DNA of 64,000 nucleotides, from positions 1,240,001 through 1,304,000 of the forward strand of contig OZ345373.1 in assembly GCA_977006965.1 (NCBI GenBank), in the 5' to 3' direction. The notes beneath the pieces are model-generated. The model saw nothing but the letters and a program-made list of their open reading frames with translations, was not told where the DNA came from and ran no database searches. The position numbers were made by a program, and so were the translations under genes. The stretch is from Phymatolithon calcareum (lineage: Eukaryota > Rhodophyta > Florideophyceae > Hapalidiales). Shown in pieces: positions 23,184-33,900 of this stretch. The stretch's first letter is position 1, and each line of letters starts with the position of its first letter.

Positions 23184-23440
23184 AAGGGACATGCGTTCTT
23201 AAGCAGAATCATGAGAGCGATGATGATGAGTCAATGGCTCATGGTAACTACGTGCCTAGACTCTATTGGTTAGTACAAACAACGGGTATCATGTCAGTAC
23301 CCCAGAGCAGTAACAGCTCAGTATATCCAATCATGAAGAAGTATGCAGAGTGTGGTAATATCAACAGTTCTTCTGTTCACATGAAACACAGTCGAACGTG
23401 TTACACGAAATAAACATACCTCCCCTTTTCCGAGAAACTT
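23184..23440 (-). repeat. partial copia LTR (element C)
   Basis: On the minus strand the RNase H stop of element C is followed by a polypurine tract (AAAAGGGGAGG) and then TGTTTATTTCGTGTAACACG, the expected start of a 3' LTR. Only about 230 bp remain before LINE copy 2. No second copy of this LTR is present at the other end of element C, so assignment rests on position and the TG start. Confidence 0.5.
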
Positions 23441-24488
23441 GCTTATCCAGTGGAGGTACTTCTTGAGCGAACGTCTGCATCAGTAAACTCCAGAGGTAGT
23501 GATCCAGAGAACAACAGTAACTGCAGCGCCGTACAGAGCGGACTGTTGATTTTTGTAACAGGGTCAGCCAGGTTGATCTTTCCCGGTACCCAGAACATCT
23601 TGTTTACTTCTTGAGTCTCGAACTCGTATCGAATCAGCCCAACATCTCCTCTTATGGACTTGAATATCGCAGAACGGCAAGTAGACAGCGTTTTCCAGAG
23701 GTCCTTGGAGTCAACAGCACATCAGAGCTCAATCTGGACTCCAAGCAGATCTTGTAGTGCACGGCGTAGTATCTTGCCTTCGTCAATCGCATTGCTTCCA
23801 GTCAGTGTTTTCGCAGCACCTGACTCTTGACAGGTTTCTTAGACTTATTCGATCCCCATTGAAGAGTATAGAAAATGGAACCCTTTTGTAACTCTCCAAT
23901 GAGCAATCCGGCAACAAATCCAAGTTGACCATTATCAGCAATCTTACTGGCGTCAGCGAAGACCAGTACAGAGAGATTGTAAGAGCGACTATCGGTAGGG
24001 CGTTTGTACTTGATGGTACTTCCAAACTTTTTCAACTGGCGCAGCATGTTAATTTGGAGAATCAAATCTTGAGCTGTGAGGTCCAGAGCTCTTTGCTGCA
24101 AGTAACTGGACGCAAAGCTACAAAACGGGGTAGCGGAAATTCCTAACCATCCGATCGACCCATTAACGGAGCTTAGCTCTGACGCTTCAAGTTCATTCAT
24201 CAGATCTTGAGTTTGCCGGCGGCGAGTCCGTTCAATCGGAAATGGCTCAATTGCTTCAAGCTTAGCATCTCCATCAACAGTAGTAGTGAAATCTTCATAC
24301 TGTTTGATCTGCAACCCGTTAAACAGGAACATGGCGGGACCGAACACAATCGTGCCAAGCTCAAACCGATTTTGGACTTGGTTATTAACATCATGGCATA
24401 GCTTGGACGGTCTGGCGAATAAAACATCGTCAACAATCTTGAGGGCGAGAATCGTTATATCTCCGTCATTGTTACGTTTTTGAAACAA
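23441..24488 (-). pseudogene. copia element C: reverse transcriptase end and RNase H
   Basis: Minus-strand remains of the C-terminal half of a copia polyprotein. The catalytic Asp pair lies in IVDDVLFA, the palm/thumb segment in SVNGSIGWLGI, and the RNase H start in VFADAS. Further down, in another frame, the C-terminal region reads EGKILRRALQDLLG ... SIRGDVGLIRYEFE ... WVPGKINLADPVTK, interrupted by an in-frame TGA. Several frame changes show it is dead. The WVPGKxNLADPxTK ending differs from the ADALTKPL ending at the window start, so C is a different copia lineage from A, B and D. Confidence 0.75.
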
Positions 24489-24605
24489 CTGTGGAACGTG
24501 TATCAGCTGCTTGAATCCAATACAACTGAATAAAGAATCTAGTTACTCTTTCCATTTAGCACTGGCATTGACCAGCGAATAAGCAGCGTTCAAAGGTAAC
24601 CAATA

Positions 24606-25709
24606 CTACTTGGTGCGTGTTGTACTTTCGCGAGGTGGGATAACGTACACGTCTCGCTTCGCCTCTCCAGACTGGAAGAATGAGGAATCGAAATAAATCT
24701 TCGCAAGTGTCCACTTAAACAAATTTGCGAGCGAGAGCAGAATTCGGACACCAATAGGTGCACAGGTAGCAGAATCAATATTTTGGTAGAAACGGTCTCT
24801 GTCATTATTGCCATGAGGAGAAATCCTTGCCTTAACTTCTTTAGAGCCATCATCGAGTAACTTGACCTTGTAGATCACATGGCTTGAGATAACGTTGGCA
24901 TTTTTCGGAACATCTTCGACAGGAACTGTGCGCATTTGTTTCATGAAAGACCCCTCTTGTTTGCGATATGTATTTTGGAGAACGTAATGAGGTCGTCCTT
25001 CAGCGTGGCGTTGAAGAAATGGCTTAAACTCAAACACTTTGTGGAACATCTCAATAGCTTCAGGTTCTACAGAGATGAGTTGTTTGAGCCTAGCTTTGTT
25101 GGCTGCAATCAAATTGGCACCGACATGTTTCCAGTCCTCATCTTGTATCTTGAGAACTTCGTCTAGTGGCCAGAACACTTCAATCTTGTCACCGATAGTG
25201 ACGCTTTGATCTTCTTTTTGGGGGTTATGTTTAAACTCTTCGGAGCTTTTCAGTTGTGTATCATCTCCGACAAAATCGTTAGTAAAGTCGGTTGTATCGT
25301 TATCAATCATTGTTCCATCTTGGGTCTTCTCAGAAACTTCCAAGGTATTCATTTCTGCATTCAGACTATCGGAGAGTAAGTCTACGCTCTCCTGAACCAT
25401 GTCAGCAAGCGTATCATTTGGTATAGCTGCTCGTAAATCTTCGACAGCAACATGCATGGTCCTTCCATGCTCACCAGAAACAGTAGCAGAACGTGAATCG
25501 TAGTCATAGGATATACCAGGTTTTGGTGATAGCCACTTTCCTCGTTTCTCCTTGTCTCTTTTCAGGTAAACTTGGACAAGATCACTCGGCCGTAATCGTG
25601 GGATCCTTAGAGGATTTAGATGGTAAGATAAGTGCCATTTTTCGTTTCGCTTGCAGATTCTCCCGTGCGGTAGCAATGTCATCAGGTATCTGCATTGGGA
25701 GCTGCCCAC
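24606..25709 (-). pseudogene. copia element C: linker and reverse transcriptase start (367 aa)
   Basis: A long open minus-strand frame. Residues 1-100 resemble the C-terminal tail of a retroviral-type integrase (DLVQVYLKRDKEKRGKW). An acidic linker follows, then the start of the reverse transcriptase: VISSHVIYKVKLLDDGSKEV, KARISPHGNNDRDRF, DSATCAPIGVRILLSLA and RDVYVIPPRE. The first catalytic Asp region reads YFDSSFFQ, where an intact copia element usually has a DVKxAFLQ-type phrase. Downstream frames are broken. Confidence 0.8.
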
Positions 25710-25712
25710 TCA

Positions 25713-26306
25713 TTATCGGGCGAGTGAAGCCTTTTGCAAGCTCATAGGCCGAGGTAACATCATTTCCATAGAGATCATTAGAGATACGAATAGCTTTTTG
25801 GACGAGTAGCTGTCCATGCATCGTATCACTAAAGCATTTTTGTTATGTCGACGGGAGGAAATCGATCGGGTATCAATGCCATATCGCAGCATAAATTCAT
25901 GCAATTCTTTGTCATCAAAAGCGGGATCGAATAGAACGGCGTTTGGTACCGAGAAGGGGGTAATGCAATGGGATTCAAAAGAGAGAATCGAGTTGAGCAT
26001 CGTCGTGTCAGGCACACAGCACCCCACCGAAAAACTCGTTACAGAGTCCATAGCATGGAACACGAGGAAATCGTCCGGAAAGAAGTGGTCAACACACACC
26101 ACCTCGTTGAAGGTGCGGAACATGGAGCTCAAGGAGACTTTTCGCGTAGGCTTGTGCAGGGCTGTTGTGGAACAGGCACCACAATAATTAAGCAATTGTG
26201 ACAAGAACTTGTGAATGTGCTTGTCCCACAGATCGTTGCTTTGGAGCAGTATCTTAATATCGCTGTAGTTCGAATGCCCGCACACGAGATTGTGGACCTT
26301 GTCCAC
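25713..26306 (-). pseudogene. copia element C: integrase
   Basis: A 197-residue minus-strand frame with an HHCC-like zinc module at the start (His pair in HNLVCGHSNY, then CGAC about 35 residues on). It is followed by the catalytic core of a DDE integrase: the first Asp in VCVDHFF and the second in LFDPAFDD. The core continues to ISSRRHNKN where the catalytic Glu would follow, but the frame shifts there. Integrase inserts the cDNA into the genome. Confidence 0.7.
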
Positions 26307-26425
26307 AATTTTCTTTGTGACAGACCACGGTCAGGTATCTTCGATTGTGGGTATCTCAGCAGTACCACAGAAGATTGGAACAGTATCGGATGTTTACAGT
26401 GAACCGAGTCTTTGACAAAATTTTT

Positions 26426-27028
26426 TTACGGGATGTAGCAGTGTAGATGATGGTTGGCGAGGGAAACGGTCTCGCCACTGGGGAGCTTCAAAACATTTTT
26501 CCTAATGCGGAGAATGTCGCAGGACTTTGTAACGTTTCGTCCAACTACCCATTGGGAAGAGCCTTCAATTTTTAAATGACGGATAATGACTTTAGAACCT
26601 TGTTCCGAAATTGCTGTCAACATCACAGAGCCTATAATTCTCCGCATCAGGCTTTTGTGCTGACCGGTGCCGTATTGCCAAAATGAGCTGTCCTTGACCG
26701 CATCGGGAAAAAGTTCATACTGGCCCTTGAATTGAGGAGCAACAAACGGTTGGATCAATTGTAACTCGGTCAAACCAATTCCAGAATACGGAGCCCCATC
26801 ATCAAGTAGAGGTCGGATGTATCTATCCGGAAAATAGTCTGCATCGTGTAACGTGGCCATATTGAACGTAACAGCCTTCTTATTCGTATCAGATTTTGAA
26901 TCGGGTTTTGACTTGACACCTGGCTTAAATGTACCATCTGAATTATGGTCCGACCTCCAATGTCCGATGTTGCCGCATTGACGGCAAGTAGATTTGACCT
27001 TTAGGTCTGCCAGTTGTTCCGGTGTCAA
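26426..27028 (-). pseudogene. copia element C: zinc knuckle and protease
   Basis: The frame opens with a nucleocapsid-type knuckle CRQCGNIGHWRSDH, which is CX2CX4HX4H, so the last zinc ligand is His rather than the usual Cys. About 60 residues on, PLLDDGAPYSGIG is the aspartic protease active-site region (D-D/S-G-A). The frame overlaps the preceding gag frame by four bases, a shift that would need recoding or is simply decay. Confidence 0.7.
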
Positions 27029-27665
27029 TCGTTTTTTGCTCGCTTCCCATAACCGGAGCTAACAGAGTTAGTCAAAGCCTGGTTTGCCTGCATCACGACA
27101 GATGTCGTAACATCTGGTTTGCCGGTTCTCTCGCATTGCCGTAGGATAATGGCAATCGAGTCATAAGAAACAGCCTTCAAGCAATCGGCCGTACTTGTGG
27201 TATCATTAAACTTCGGATCTTTTGGAGTTGCGGCAGCAAGCACAGAAATCATCTGGCTTGAATCGAAGTTTGCATTAGCCATCATCATGAAAGCCAATAT
27301 CGAGTCAGATAACTTGCTTTCTGTGGAATGAGAATTAAACTTGGATGTCTGAGTCAAAAATAGGGACTCGAAGTTCCTGAATGATTCTAATTGATTTCGA
27401 CGAAGTTTGAGCAGGCCAGAGAATTCATTGAACAACTTAGAAAGAACAGCTAGGGCATCCCTCTTGTGCAGCGCGCTAACAATGGCCTTTGCTCCATTTA
27501 TGCATCTTACAGTCTGAGATGGTATCATTTTAGCCGAGTCGCGTGCACGATCATACGGTTGGGACTGAAGAATAATCCCCTGTAGCGTAGCTGGTAGCTT
27601 TGACGAGTTTGTGTTAGGGAGAGCATCATGGAAATTTTTCCAAAGCAAAACGGCTGAGGCATACT
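27025..27665 (-). pseudogene. copia element C: gag
   Basis: About 207 residues of a gag-like protein (LQGIILQSQPYDRARDSAK ... SDSILAFMMMANANFDSSQM) in the position expected for gag of element C. It starts abruptly at the junction with element B gag near 27665 and has no leader or LTR upstream, so element C is 5'-truncated or was joined to B by recombination. Confidence 0.6.
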
Positions 27666-28412
27666 CCTCCTGGTTGCCTTTTCCATCCGAGCAAGATGCG
27701 GGAACTTGGTCCAGCCCTTAACGCTCTTATGTCCGGATCGATGACAATGGTCGGAGAAGTCACGAATACGTTCTCCATCACGTCTGGCTGCGAATAGTCC
27801 CGCAGTCTCAGCTTTCACGGTTGATGCTTCGACTCTCATAGACATGCGTTGCTCTTCTTGCAAAAGTCTACTCTTTACAAACTCAAGCGAGAATGACTCA
27901 TCCTCATTGCCAAGAGCATCGAGTGCACTGATTAAGCTATCGAAGCGTTCCGGAAGCCCGTTAAGCACGGCCATTGCCATTTCTTTATCTTCGATGTCGA
28001 CACCCATTGACTTGAGGGTGGATGCGAGCTGGCGAATGCGGTTCGTATATGGCAGTATTTTCTCGTCTTCGAGCATAGTGGCAGTATAGAATTTGCGACG
28101 AGCAGCCAATTTGTTGAGAAGGGTATGACGTTCGAAGATGTTTAGAATTGCCTGCCACATTTCCTCAGCTGTTTTAGGATCTCGGACATGTTCGAGATGT
28201 TCGTCGGACAGAGATAGACCGATAATTGCTTTCGCTTTGTTATCGTTACGACGCCATATCTTGAAATCGTCGGAGTCCCGTGCCGGTGGATCGTCTTCAA
28301 TGTGTTCATCGAGTTCGCGGAATGACAGTACTAGTTGAATTTTCTGTTTCCAAGCATGGAAGTTGGTCTCATTGAGCTTTTCGACCTTCAGCGTTCCTTG
28401 AGAGTTGTCCAT
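27666..28412 (-). pseudogene. copia element B: gag (UBN2-type), 3'-truncated
   Basis: The minus-strand frame most likely starts at the Met at 28412 (MDNSQGTLKVEKLNETNFHA), which matches the usual copia gag beginning; an earlier Met at 28484 would add 24 unrelated residues. The gag_pre/UBN2 core follows (WKQKIQLVLSFRELDEHI ... AEEMWQAILNIFERHT). The knuckle at the end reads DHCHRSGHKSVKG, with two cysteines replaced, so the RNA-binding module is lost compared with the fragment at 1.1 kb. The frame runs into element C sequence near 27665. Confidence 0.75.
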
Positions 28413-28484
28413 TGTCGTCTTGAAAATCTTGTTGAAAATCCGTTCGGGGAGTCCACTGCGAGCTAACACAAGGTTAACTGTCAA

Positions 28485-28874
28485 AGCAATCTATCCCGTA
28501 TAAGAAATTCCTTCGGGTCAGAATAGCCCGGAACTTGATCTGGGGATGGCATTACGGCCGTATACCTCTTCAGCTTCTTCGAGGTTGATGAAGAAAGTTG
28601 AGAAAACTCTGTACGAGCGGGCTCCACTAAAGACTTTGCAAAGGGTTGTGCACCACAGTGGTAGTAATTGAGTGGGGAGACGCAAGTACGTGTGCTCCAA
28701 AGAACCAGGCACAATGCCAGAAGAGATCACAATCAGGGTAACGACCCTAGAGGGGTGTCTTCCAGGAGCGTGAGAGCTGTAACACGAATCAGGGGTTGAC
28801 AGAGACAGATCGGGAGCGAAGAAGAACTCCGGAGACGGTGTGGATGATGATGGTTGAAAGTTATTTCGCATTGA
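28485..28874 (-). other. copia element B leader region
   Basis: Untranslated leader between primer-binding site and gag of element B. It aligns with the leader of element D (30333-30662): both contain a phrase encoding CYSSHxxGxHPS and one encoding CGAQ/CTTLCK in matching positions. These are shared leader sequence and not clearly a protein. Confidence 0.55.
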
Positions 28875-28888
28875 CTGGGCCCATAACC
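28875..28888 (-). other. primer-binding site, initiator tRNA-Met anticodon arm type
   Basis: Plus-strand CTGGGCCCATAACC, three bases from the LTR end, is identical to the anticodon arm of eukaryotic initiator tRNA-Met (CAT anticodon). The element's minus-strand transcript would therefore base-pair with an internal cleaved tRNA-iMet half, the priming mode known for Drosophila copia and yeast Ty5. Confidence 0.75.
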
Positions 28889-28891
28889 GGT

Positions 28892-29363
28892 TGTTGGAGG
28901 CTAGGGATTCGATGAAGATGAGAGAAAAGTTTGGTTGAGATGAATTGGTTGAGGTATGGATGACTTGTGAGTGAATGAGTTCCTTGGTTTATTGCCCTGC
29001 TCGACCACGGAACCTGGCTATATAGGCCTGAAAATCAGATCTAGACTAGCTCTACATGCTAGATCTAATTATGGGCCCTTTCTAGACGACGGAGACCAAG
29101 TAACCCTAAACAAATCTATCATAATATTATCCTATCGTCTTACACGTGTAATGTACCAAAATTCATCATTTTTGGTGCTGAGTACGATAGTATGATTCGT
29201 ATCGGCCAATCACATCTCTACACGTGTCCAGACCAAAATTCTTCTCTGAAATTCTCCAAAAACAGCTGTGAGACTTGTTGACACGTGCGCACCTGTACCA
29301 AGATCATACGTCCACAGATGAAGTGTGATGCGACTAACGCTCCAAGCAATCACACTTCCAACA
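28892..29363 (-). repeat. copia LTR, family I copy B (5' LTR)
   Basis: A 472-bp LTR on the minus strand, from TGTTGGAAGTGTG (29363 leftwards) to the end near 28892, adjoining the primer-binding site. It includes ACACGTGT/CACGTG motifs near 29140, 29222 and 29282 and CTATATAGGCC near 29017. It sits in a fragment of another copia reverse transcriptase. Confidence 0.8.
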
Positions 29364-29876
29364 GGAAGGTGATTACAACATCCATCTGATGGAGCTCCTA
29401 GTCATGAACAGCAAAGGTTACAAGCTGGATACGAATCGAGGTGAATTTAACGACTGGGGCATACGTCTCACCGTAGTCCACCCCATGCATCTGTCGGAAC
29501 TCTTTCGCAACAATTCGAACTTTGGGGCCTGTACCCTTTTTACTTTGAAAACATATTTTATGGAAGCACGTTCATGTCGGACTTGTGAGGAACGAGTGTC
29601 CATGTGTTGTTTCGTGTAAGTGACAAGTGTTCTTTCGCAAGGGCGGGAGACCAGAACTCGTTTTTACTTGAAGTTGCTTCTCTGAAAGACTGAGGTACAT
29701 TGTGAGAAGACATTTCTGTTTGCGAGGCAAGGTTGACAGACTCGAAGGCAAGCATGGCGACGGCGTATTTCAGAAGTCACTTGGCGATTTTGAGACTCGA
29801 GCTGACCGACGAAGTATAGGTTTGTCGACCATCGTAGTACTTTCGTCAAAATCCGGTGGAGATATTGGCTGTTCTC
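29364..29876 (-). pseudogene. copia reverse transcriptase fragment
   Basis: Minus-strand coding remains of the start of a copia reverse transcriptase: PQSFREATSSKNEFWSPALA, then KEHLSLTRNNTWTLVP and, after frame changes, KYVFKVKR and QMDVVITFL. The latter is the first catalytic Asp region and is cut directly by the family I LTR at 29363. The other side is cut by a family II LTR at 29877. Confidence 0.75.
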
Positions 29877-30332
29877 TGTTGGAAATGTGACTGCTTGGAG
29901 CTCTTGTCGCAGTACAAATTATCCTATGTCATAAGTCTCTAACCATTTCTCATATGTAATGATAGAATCAATCCGTGTTTTCTCATCTTTACTGACAATG
30001 GTGCAGTTCAATAAGTTTCTTGATTGATCTTGTTATTGTCAGTAATTCAATAATTTTATTGATTGTCATTAGCACTGTTGGTTGATCAATCATTTTTTTG
30101 ATTGAATCAATCACAGTTGAAAATTCAATCTTTTAGGTGATTGATTCAATAACAGTTAGTAGTGCAATGAGTATCAGACGTCCTGTCATGCCTCAATCTG
30201 AGGCCCATATAAGATCCGAATCTGATGCCCCGACTCAATAAACCAAGGAACATCTCACAAACCACCCAGCCATTTCAACCATCTCAACCACTTAACTATC
30301 TCAACCATCATCCAGAAAACCTCCATCCAACA
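29877..30332 (+). repeat. solo-like LTR, family II copy 1
   Basis: A 456-bp LTR starting TGTTGGAAATGTGACTGC and ending CCATCCAACA. It aligns throughout with 32842-33281. It contains an array of TTGATTGAATCAATCA-type palindromes (about 30040-30150) and CAATAAACCAAGG near 30235. No matching 5-bp duplication was found at its ends (TTCTC left, GAGTG right), so later rearrangement is likely. Confidence 0.8.
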
Positions 30333-30662
30333 GAGTGACCCGGGTCTTGAGAAAATCCGATCGGTTGGTGTGACGAAGAGAAACAAATGACTTGTACGAG
30401 CGGGCCCAACGAAAAACCGCCAACGAGCTGTGCACCACAGTGTTGGTAATTGAGCAGGGAGACGCAAGTATGTGTGCCAAGAAGGCCAGGCGTAATGCCA
30501 GAACAGATCACAATTTTAACAGACACCCAAGAGGGGTGTACGCCTAGAACGTGAGAGCTGTAAAACAAATCAAGTTGATGAAGACGACGGAGAGCGAAGG
30601 CGAAGGATGAGCCCCGGTGATGATGAAGATGATGAAGATACGCGGTGGTTGGAATGTGTTGA
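30333..30662 (-). other. copia element D leader remnant
   Basis: Leader sequence of a second family I copia element, homologous to the element B leader. It continues to the primer-binding site at 30663 and is truncated on the left by the family II LTR. Confidence 0.6.
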
Positions 30663-30676
30663 CTGGGCCCATAACC
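30663..30676 (-). other. primer-binding site, initiator tRNA-Met anticodon arm type
   Basis: CTGGGCCCATAACC directly beside the LTR of element D, identical to the site of element B. Confidence 0.75.
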
Positions 30677-31451
30677 TGTCGTTGGAGGTTAGGGAGATGA
30701 TGAGATTGAACAATAGGTTTGGATAAGGTTGAATGGTTGACTTTGAGATGAGCTGGGTGAAGATGAATTCCTTGGTTTATTGACTTGGCGGACCTCAGAT
30801 CTGGGATATATCGGCCCGAGAATCCGACCAGACATGGTAAAAGCCGTAGTTGACGACGGAGACATATTAACAATAAACAAAATTGTCATAATATCATGTG
30901 ACACGTGTAACATGATAAAATCAAATATTATCAGGGGAATGTTATGGGGGGGGGGGGGGGCGGAATAACGCAGACCTCACAAGTTAATTAAATTTAATTG
31001 TGAAAGGTACCCCTTCGTGTGCCGACTGGATTATGAGCTTACTTGATAATCAAAAGAACTTCGACTAAGCAGAACTACCGCTACATTGGCAAACTCCCAA
31101 TATTCTTGCCTACCGACTTTATTTTTTCCATTAGAAACATGCATATATGATACATTCTCACATCGTGTGAAAAGCTTCATAGAAATCTGTATGAACCTAT
31201 TTTCAGAAAAGCAGTATGACAAAGTGTTTGCGTTACTCCCCGCCATAACATGGCCCTAATATTATCTACTGAATGAGGTGATTATGATTATCATATTCTT
31301 ACTATTCTCTGACACGTGTAAGCACTAATCTTCTTATCTCCTAGTTCTGAGACACTTTTTCTTTCGACTTGACACGTGTACACGTGTGCCGAGATCAGAA
31401 TTGATATTGAAGTGTGATGCGACTAAAGCTCCAAGCTCCACACTTCCAACA
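30677..31451 (-). repeat. copia LTR, family I copy D, split by a TIR insertion
   Basis: Minus-strand LTR from TGTTGGAAGTGTGGAGC (31451 leftwards) to TGTCGTTGG at 30677. Removing the 325-bp insertion and one 9-bp duplicate leaves 441 bp, the same as copy A. It keeps ACACGTG-type motifs near 30900, 31310 and 31375. Confidence 0.8.
30933..31257. mobile_element. 325-bp non-autonomous TIR element in an LTR
   Basis: Inserted in the family I LTR and flanked on both sides by AATATTATC (30924-30932 and 31258-31266). The ends are inverted repeats of about 20 bp, AGGGGAATGTTATGGGGGG at the left and AGGGCCATGTTATGGCGGGG on the opposite strand at the right. The pre-insertion LTR sequence is known from copy A at 394-402. 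Nine-base duplication suggests a Mutator-like family; eight would suggest hAT. Confidence 0.85.
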
Positions 31452-31600
31452 AATCTCTCGTATGGGGCCTGGGGAGCGAGAGAGGAGCAGGCGATATCGG
31501 ATCGAGTGATTTCGATCTCACCGCGTTTCTACTCACGATCGCCATCACTCTCAAACTCATGCATGCAGACTCGGGCGTCCCGATATAAAAGAGGGCGGGG

Positions 31601-32329
31601 GTGCGTAATGACAACGAGAGCGCCTGCAATGCAGTGAACTCGGGACACGTATACTCAGAGCCAATGCTTGAGGTACTGCGGATTGTAAAAGAACTGGAGG
31701 CGAAGTCATGGATTCACGACATAGCAGGAGAGCTAAACACTATCACCGACCATCTGAGTCGGCCACGGGTGTCGGAGGCGGCAGCTATTGTGGGAGGAAC
31801 TTGGAAAGTAAGATATCATTCTGCACCGCCTCGGTTCGAGAAATGGATTGAGAGAATCTTGGAGGCAGGAGACAGACAGGCGAGGCGAATACAAGAGAAG
31901 GGGAGGATCAATGTGCTTTACGGTTTCTCGAGAGAAAAAGTAAACTGGGTTTCTGACCAACGGATCGATATTACTGTTACATACACCCTGATCGAAGAAA
32001 CTGTCTCCCATGCCCACTATTCTTCTCGTGCAACAGACAGCGGCATCGTTCCCACTATGATAGCGGATCGCACCTATTTAGAAAGCACAACCATCCCTTT
32101 GAATCGGACGAGCTCTGTCTCGGAAGCACTCCACACGAAAATGGGGCGGTCCCAGCGAACTAGGACACCTCGATACTCGGGGGAAGAGGCAAAGCCTTCC
32201 TCATCATGGAAGGACGGACACGGCGTGCTGCAAAAGCACGACTGCACAACGGCGTATCTCGGCACGTGTGTCGGACTGCGAGGGCATAATGGAGAGATTT
32301 TTGAGTCTAACATCCGACGCGAGTTCTAA
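31601..32329 (+). pseudogene. DIRS-like RNase H and downstream region
   Basis: A 242-residue open stretch. Residues 1-60 are the RNase H end (NDNESACNAVNSGHVYSEPM ... HLSRPRV). The rest has no recognisable domain. DIRS elements often have a methyltransferase-like domain after RNase H, but I cannot recognise one here. An in-frame TAA near 31586 separates it from the first RNase H strands. Confidence 0.6.
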
Positions 32330-32456
32330 GAGTCGTCCCTTTAGTACACTGGGGACGGTGATCTCCGATCTATACTATTGGATTGATTTCTGTGCTTTAA
32401 GGCGCATTATAAGCTCTGTATTTGATCAAATTCTTCGAGGTTAGAGTCTCCCCTCC

Positions 32457-33900
32457 TTGGAACAGCTCAACAATGAGCTCTCGGTGTTCGCAGACTTTGC
32501 GGTGTATATCGTGTACTATCAGCGGAAGCAGAGAGGTGGTCATCCCATCAACACAGATGCTTACGCAGATCAATTGATATCTGCCGCGCGGAAATTCTAT
32601 AATATTGATAAGAGGACTGGACTAAGGGACGGATCTGCCGGCAGCAACAAACTGGAGCTGGTGATGAAGGGTCTGCACAAAATAAGGACAAGTAAACGGT
32701 CTCCCCGCCTGCCCATTCCTCCACAGAATCTGCGTACGGTGAGCGCGCTCAAGGAGATGTCTAATTGTCGGTTGCGAAGAGTTCTCTGGGCACCGTGGCT
32801 ATCGCAAACGGCAGTGAGTGCTGAGGAGTAGATATTTGATCAGTTGGAAATGTGACTGCTTGGAGCTCTGGTCGCAGTTCATATTATCCTACGTCATCGG
32901 TCAATAACCATTTGTCATTTGTTATGATAGAATCAATCCATGCTTTTTCATCTTTACTAAGAATGTTGCAGTTCAATCGATTTCTTGATTATTCTTGTCA
33001 TTGTCAGTACTTTAATCATTTCGTTGACTGGTATTGACAATGTTAGTTGATCAATCATTTTGTTGATTGAATCAATCACAGTCGACAATTCAATCTTTTA
33101 GTTGATTGATTCAATCACAGTTAGTAGCGCAATCATTTTCTAGACACATCAGAAGTCCTATCATACCTCAATCCGAGGCCTATGAAAGACCTGAATCTGA
33201 TGCCCCGACTCAATAAACCAAGGAAAATCTCACGACCAGCCCAACCAGCTCAACCATCACCATCCAAACCTCCATGCAACATGATCAGGGGGAAGGCAGA
33301 CACTGAAAGAGAATGGGATCCACAGCATGATACGCACCGAGGCCGTCTGGATGTAGATGACGAGAGGGGTGTCGATAGTCGTGTCTTGGGGCCCTCATCC
33401 GTCTGAAATTAAAGCCCGTGAAAAACTACCCGTCTGTCGAACGTAGTTCGGTCAAAACATTTATCTTGGACAGAGATCCGTCCTCGGTATCTGCTCCTCA
33501 GGCTATAAGCGACGTGATCCAAGGAGATCCTGTAGGAGAAGATTGGAAGCTGACCCCTCTATTCCGCAATCCAAGCACGGGGAAGGAGGTCACCTATGAT
33601 GAGTCTCGTCAGGCCCTCGCGCAGTTCCTAACGATGGCGGAATATGGAAATCTCAGTAGGGCAGTACACTCGCTGCGTATCGGCGGGGTTACTTTTCACG
33701 CTAAAATACCGGAGGGTGTGATCTGTTGGCAGTTTTTATGGGTCTGTGGACTACTAACGCGCGGAAGAGCTACATGTGGGCAGTCAGCGGGAGAGTGGAC
33801 TCTGTCGGCTTGCTCGTTGCAAGCAGGGACAGCTCGAGCTGGACAAAAGAGAGCGTCCCCCTTCGCGGTACTCTGGAGGCATCTGAAGCCGATACGGTAG
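32457..33900 (+). pseudogene. DIRS-like tyrosine recombinase split by an LTR
   Basis: The N-terminal portion 32457-32831 (124 residues: FADFAVYIVYYQRKQRGGHP, then LRTVSALKEMSNC) resembles the SAM-like core-binding part of a DIRS recombinase. The catalytic part starts again near 33418 and includes TPLFRNPSTGKEVTYDE and HSLRIGG. The family II solo LTR at 32842-33281 lies between the two. The reading frame shifts after the HxxR block, where the catalytic Tyr is found in a neighbouring frame (33726 onward). Confidence 0.65.
32842..33281 (+). repeat. solo LTR, family II copy 2, with 5-bp TSD
   Basis: A 440-bp LTR matching 29877-30332. It is flanked by TGATC on both sides (32837-32841 and 33282-33286), proving a copia-type insertion followed by LTR-LTR recombination. 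The first base pair is mutated (AGTTGG in place of TGTTGG). The same TGATTGAATCAATCA palindrome array is present (33050-33120). Confidence 0.88.
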
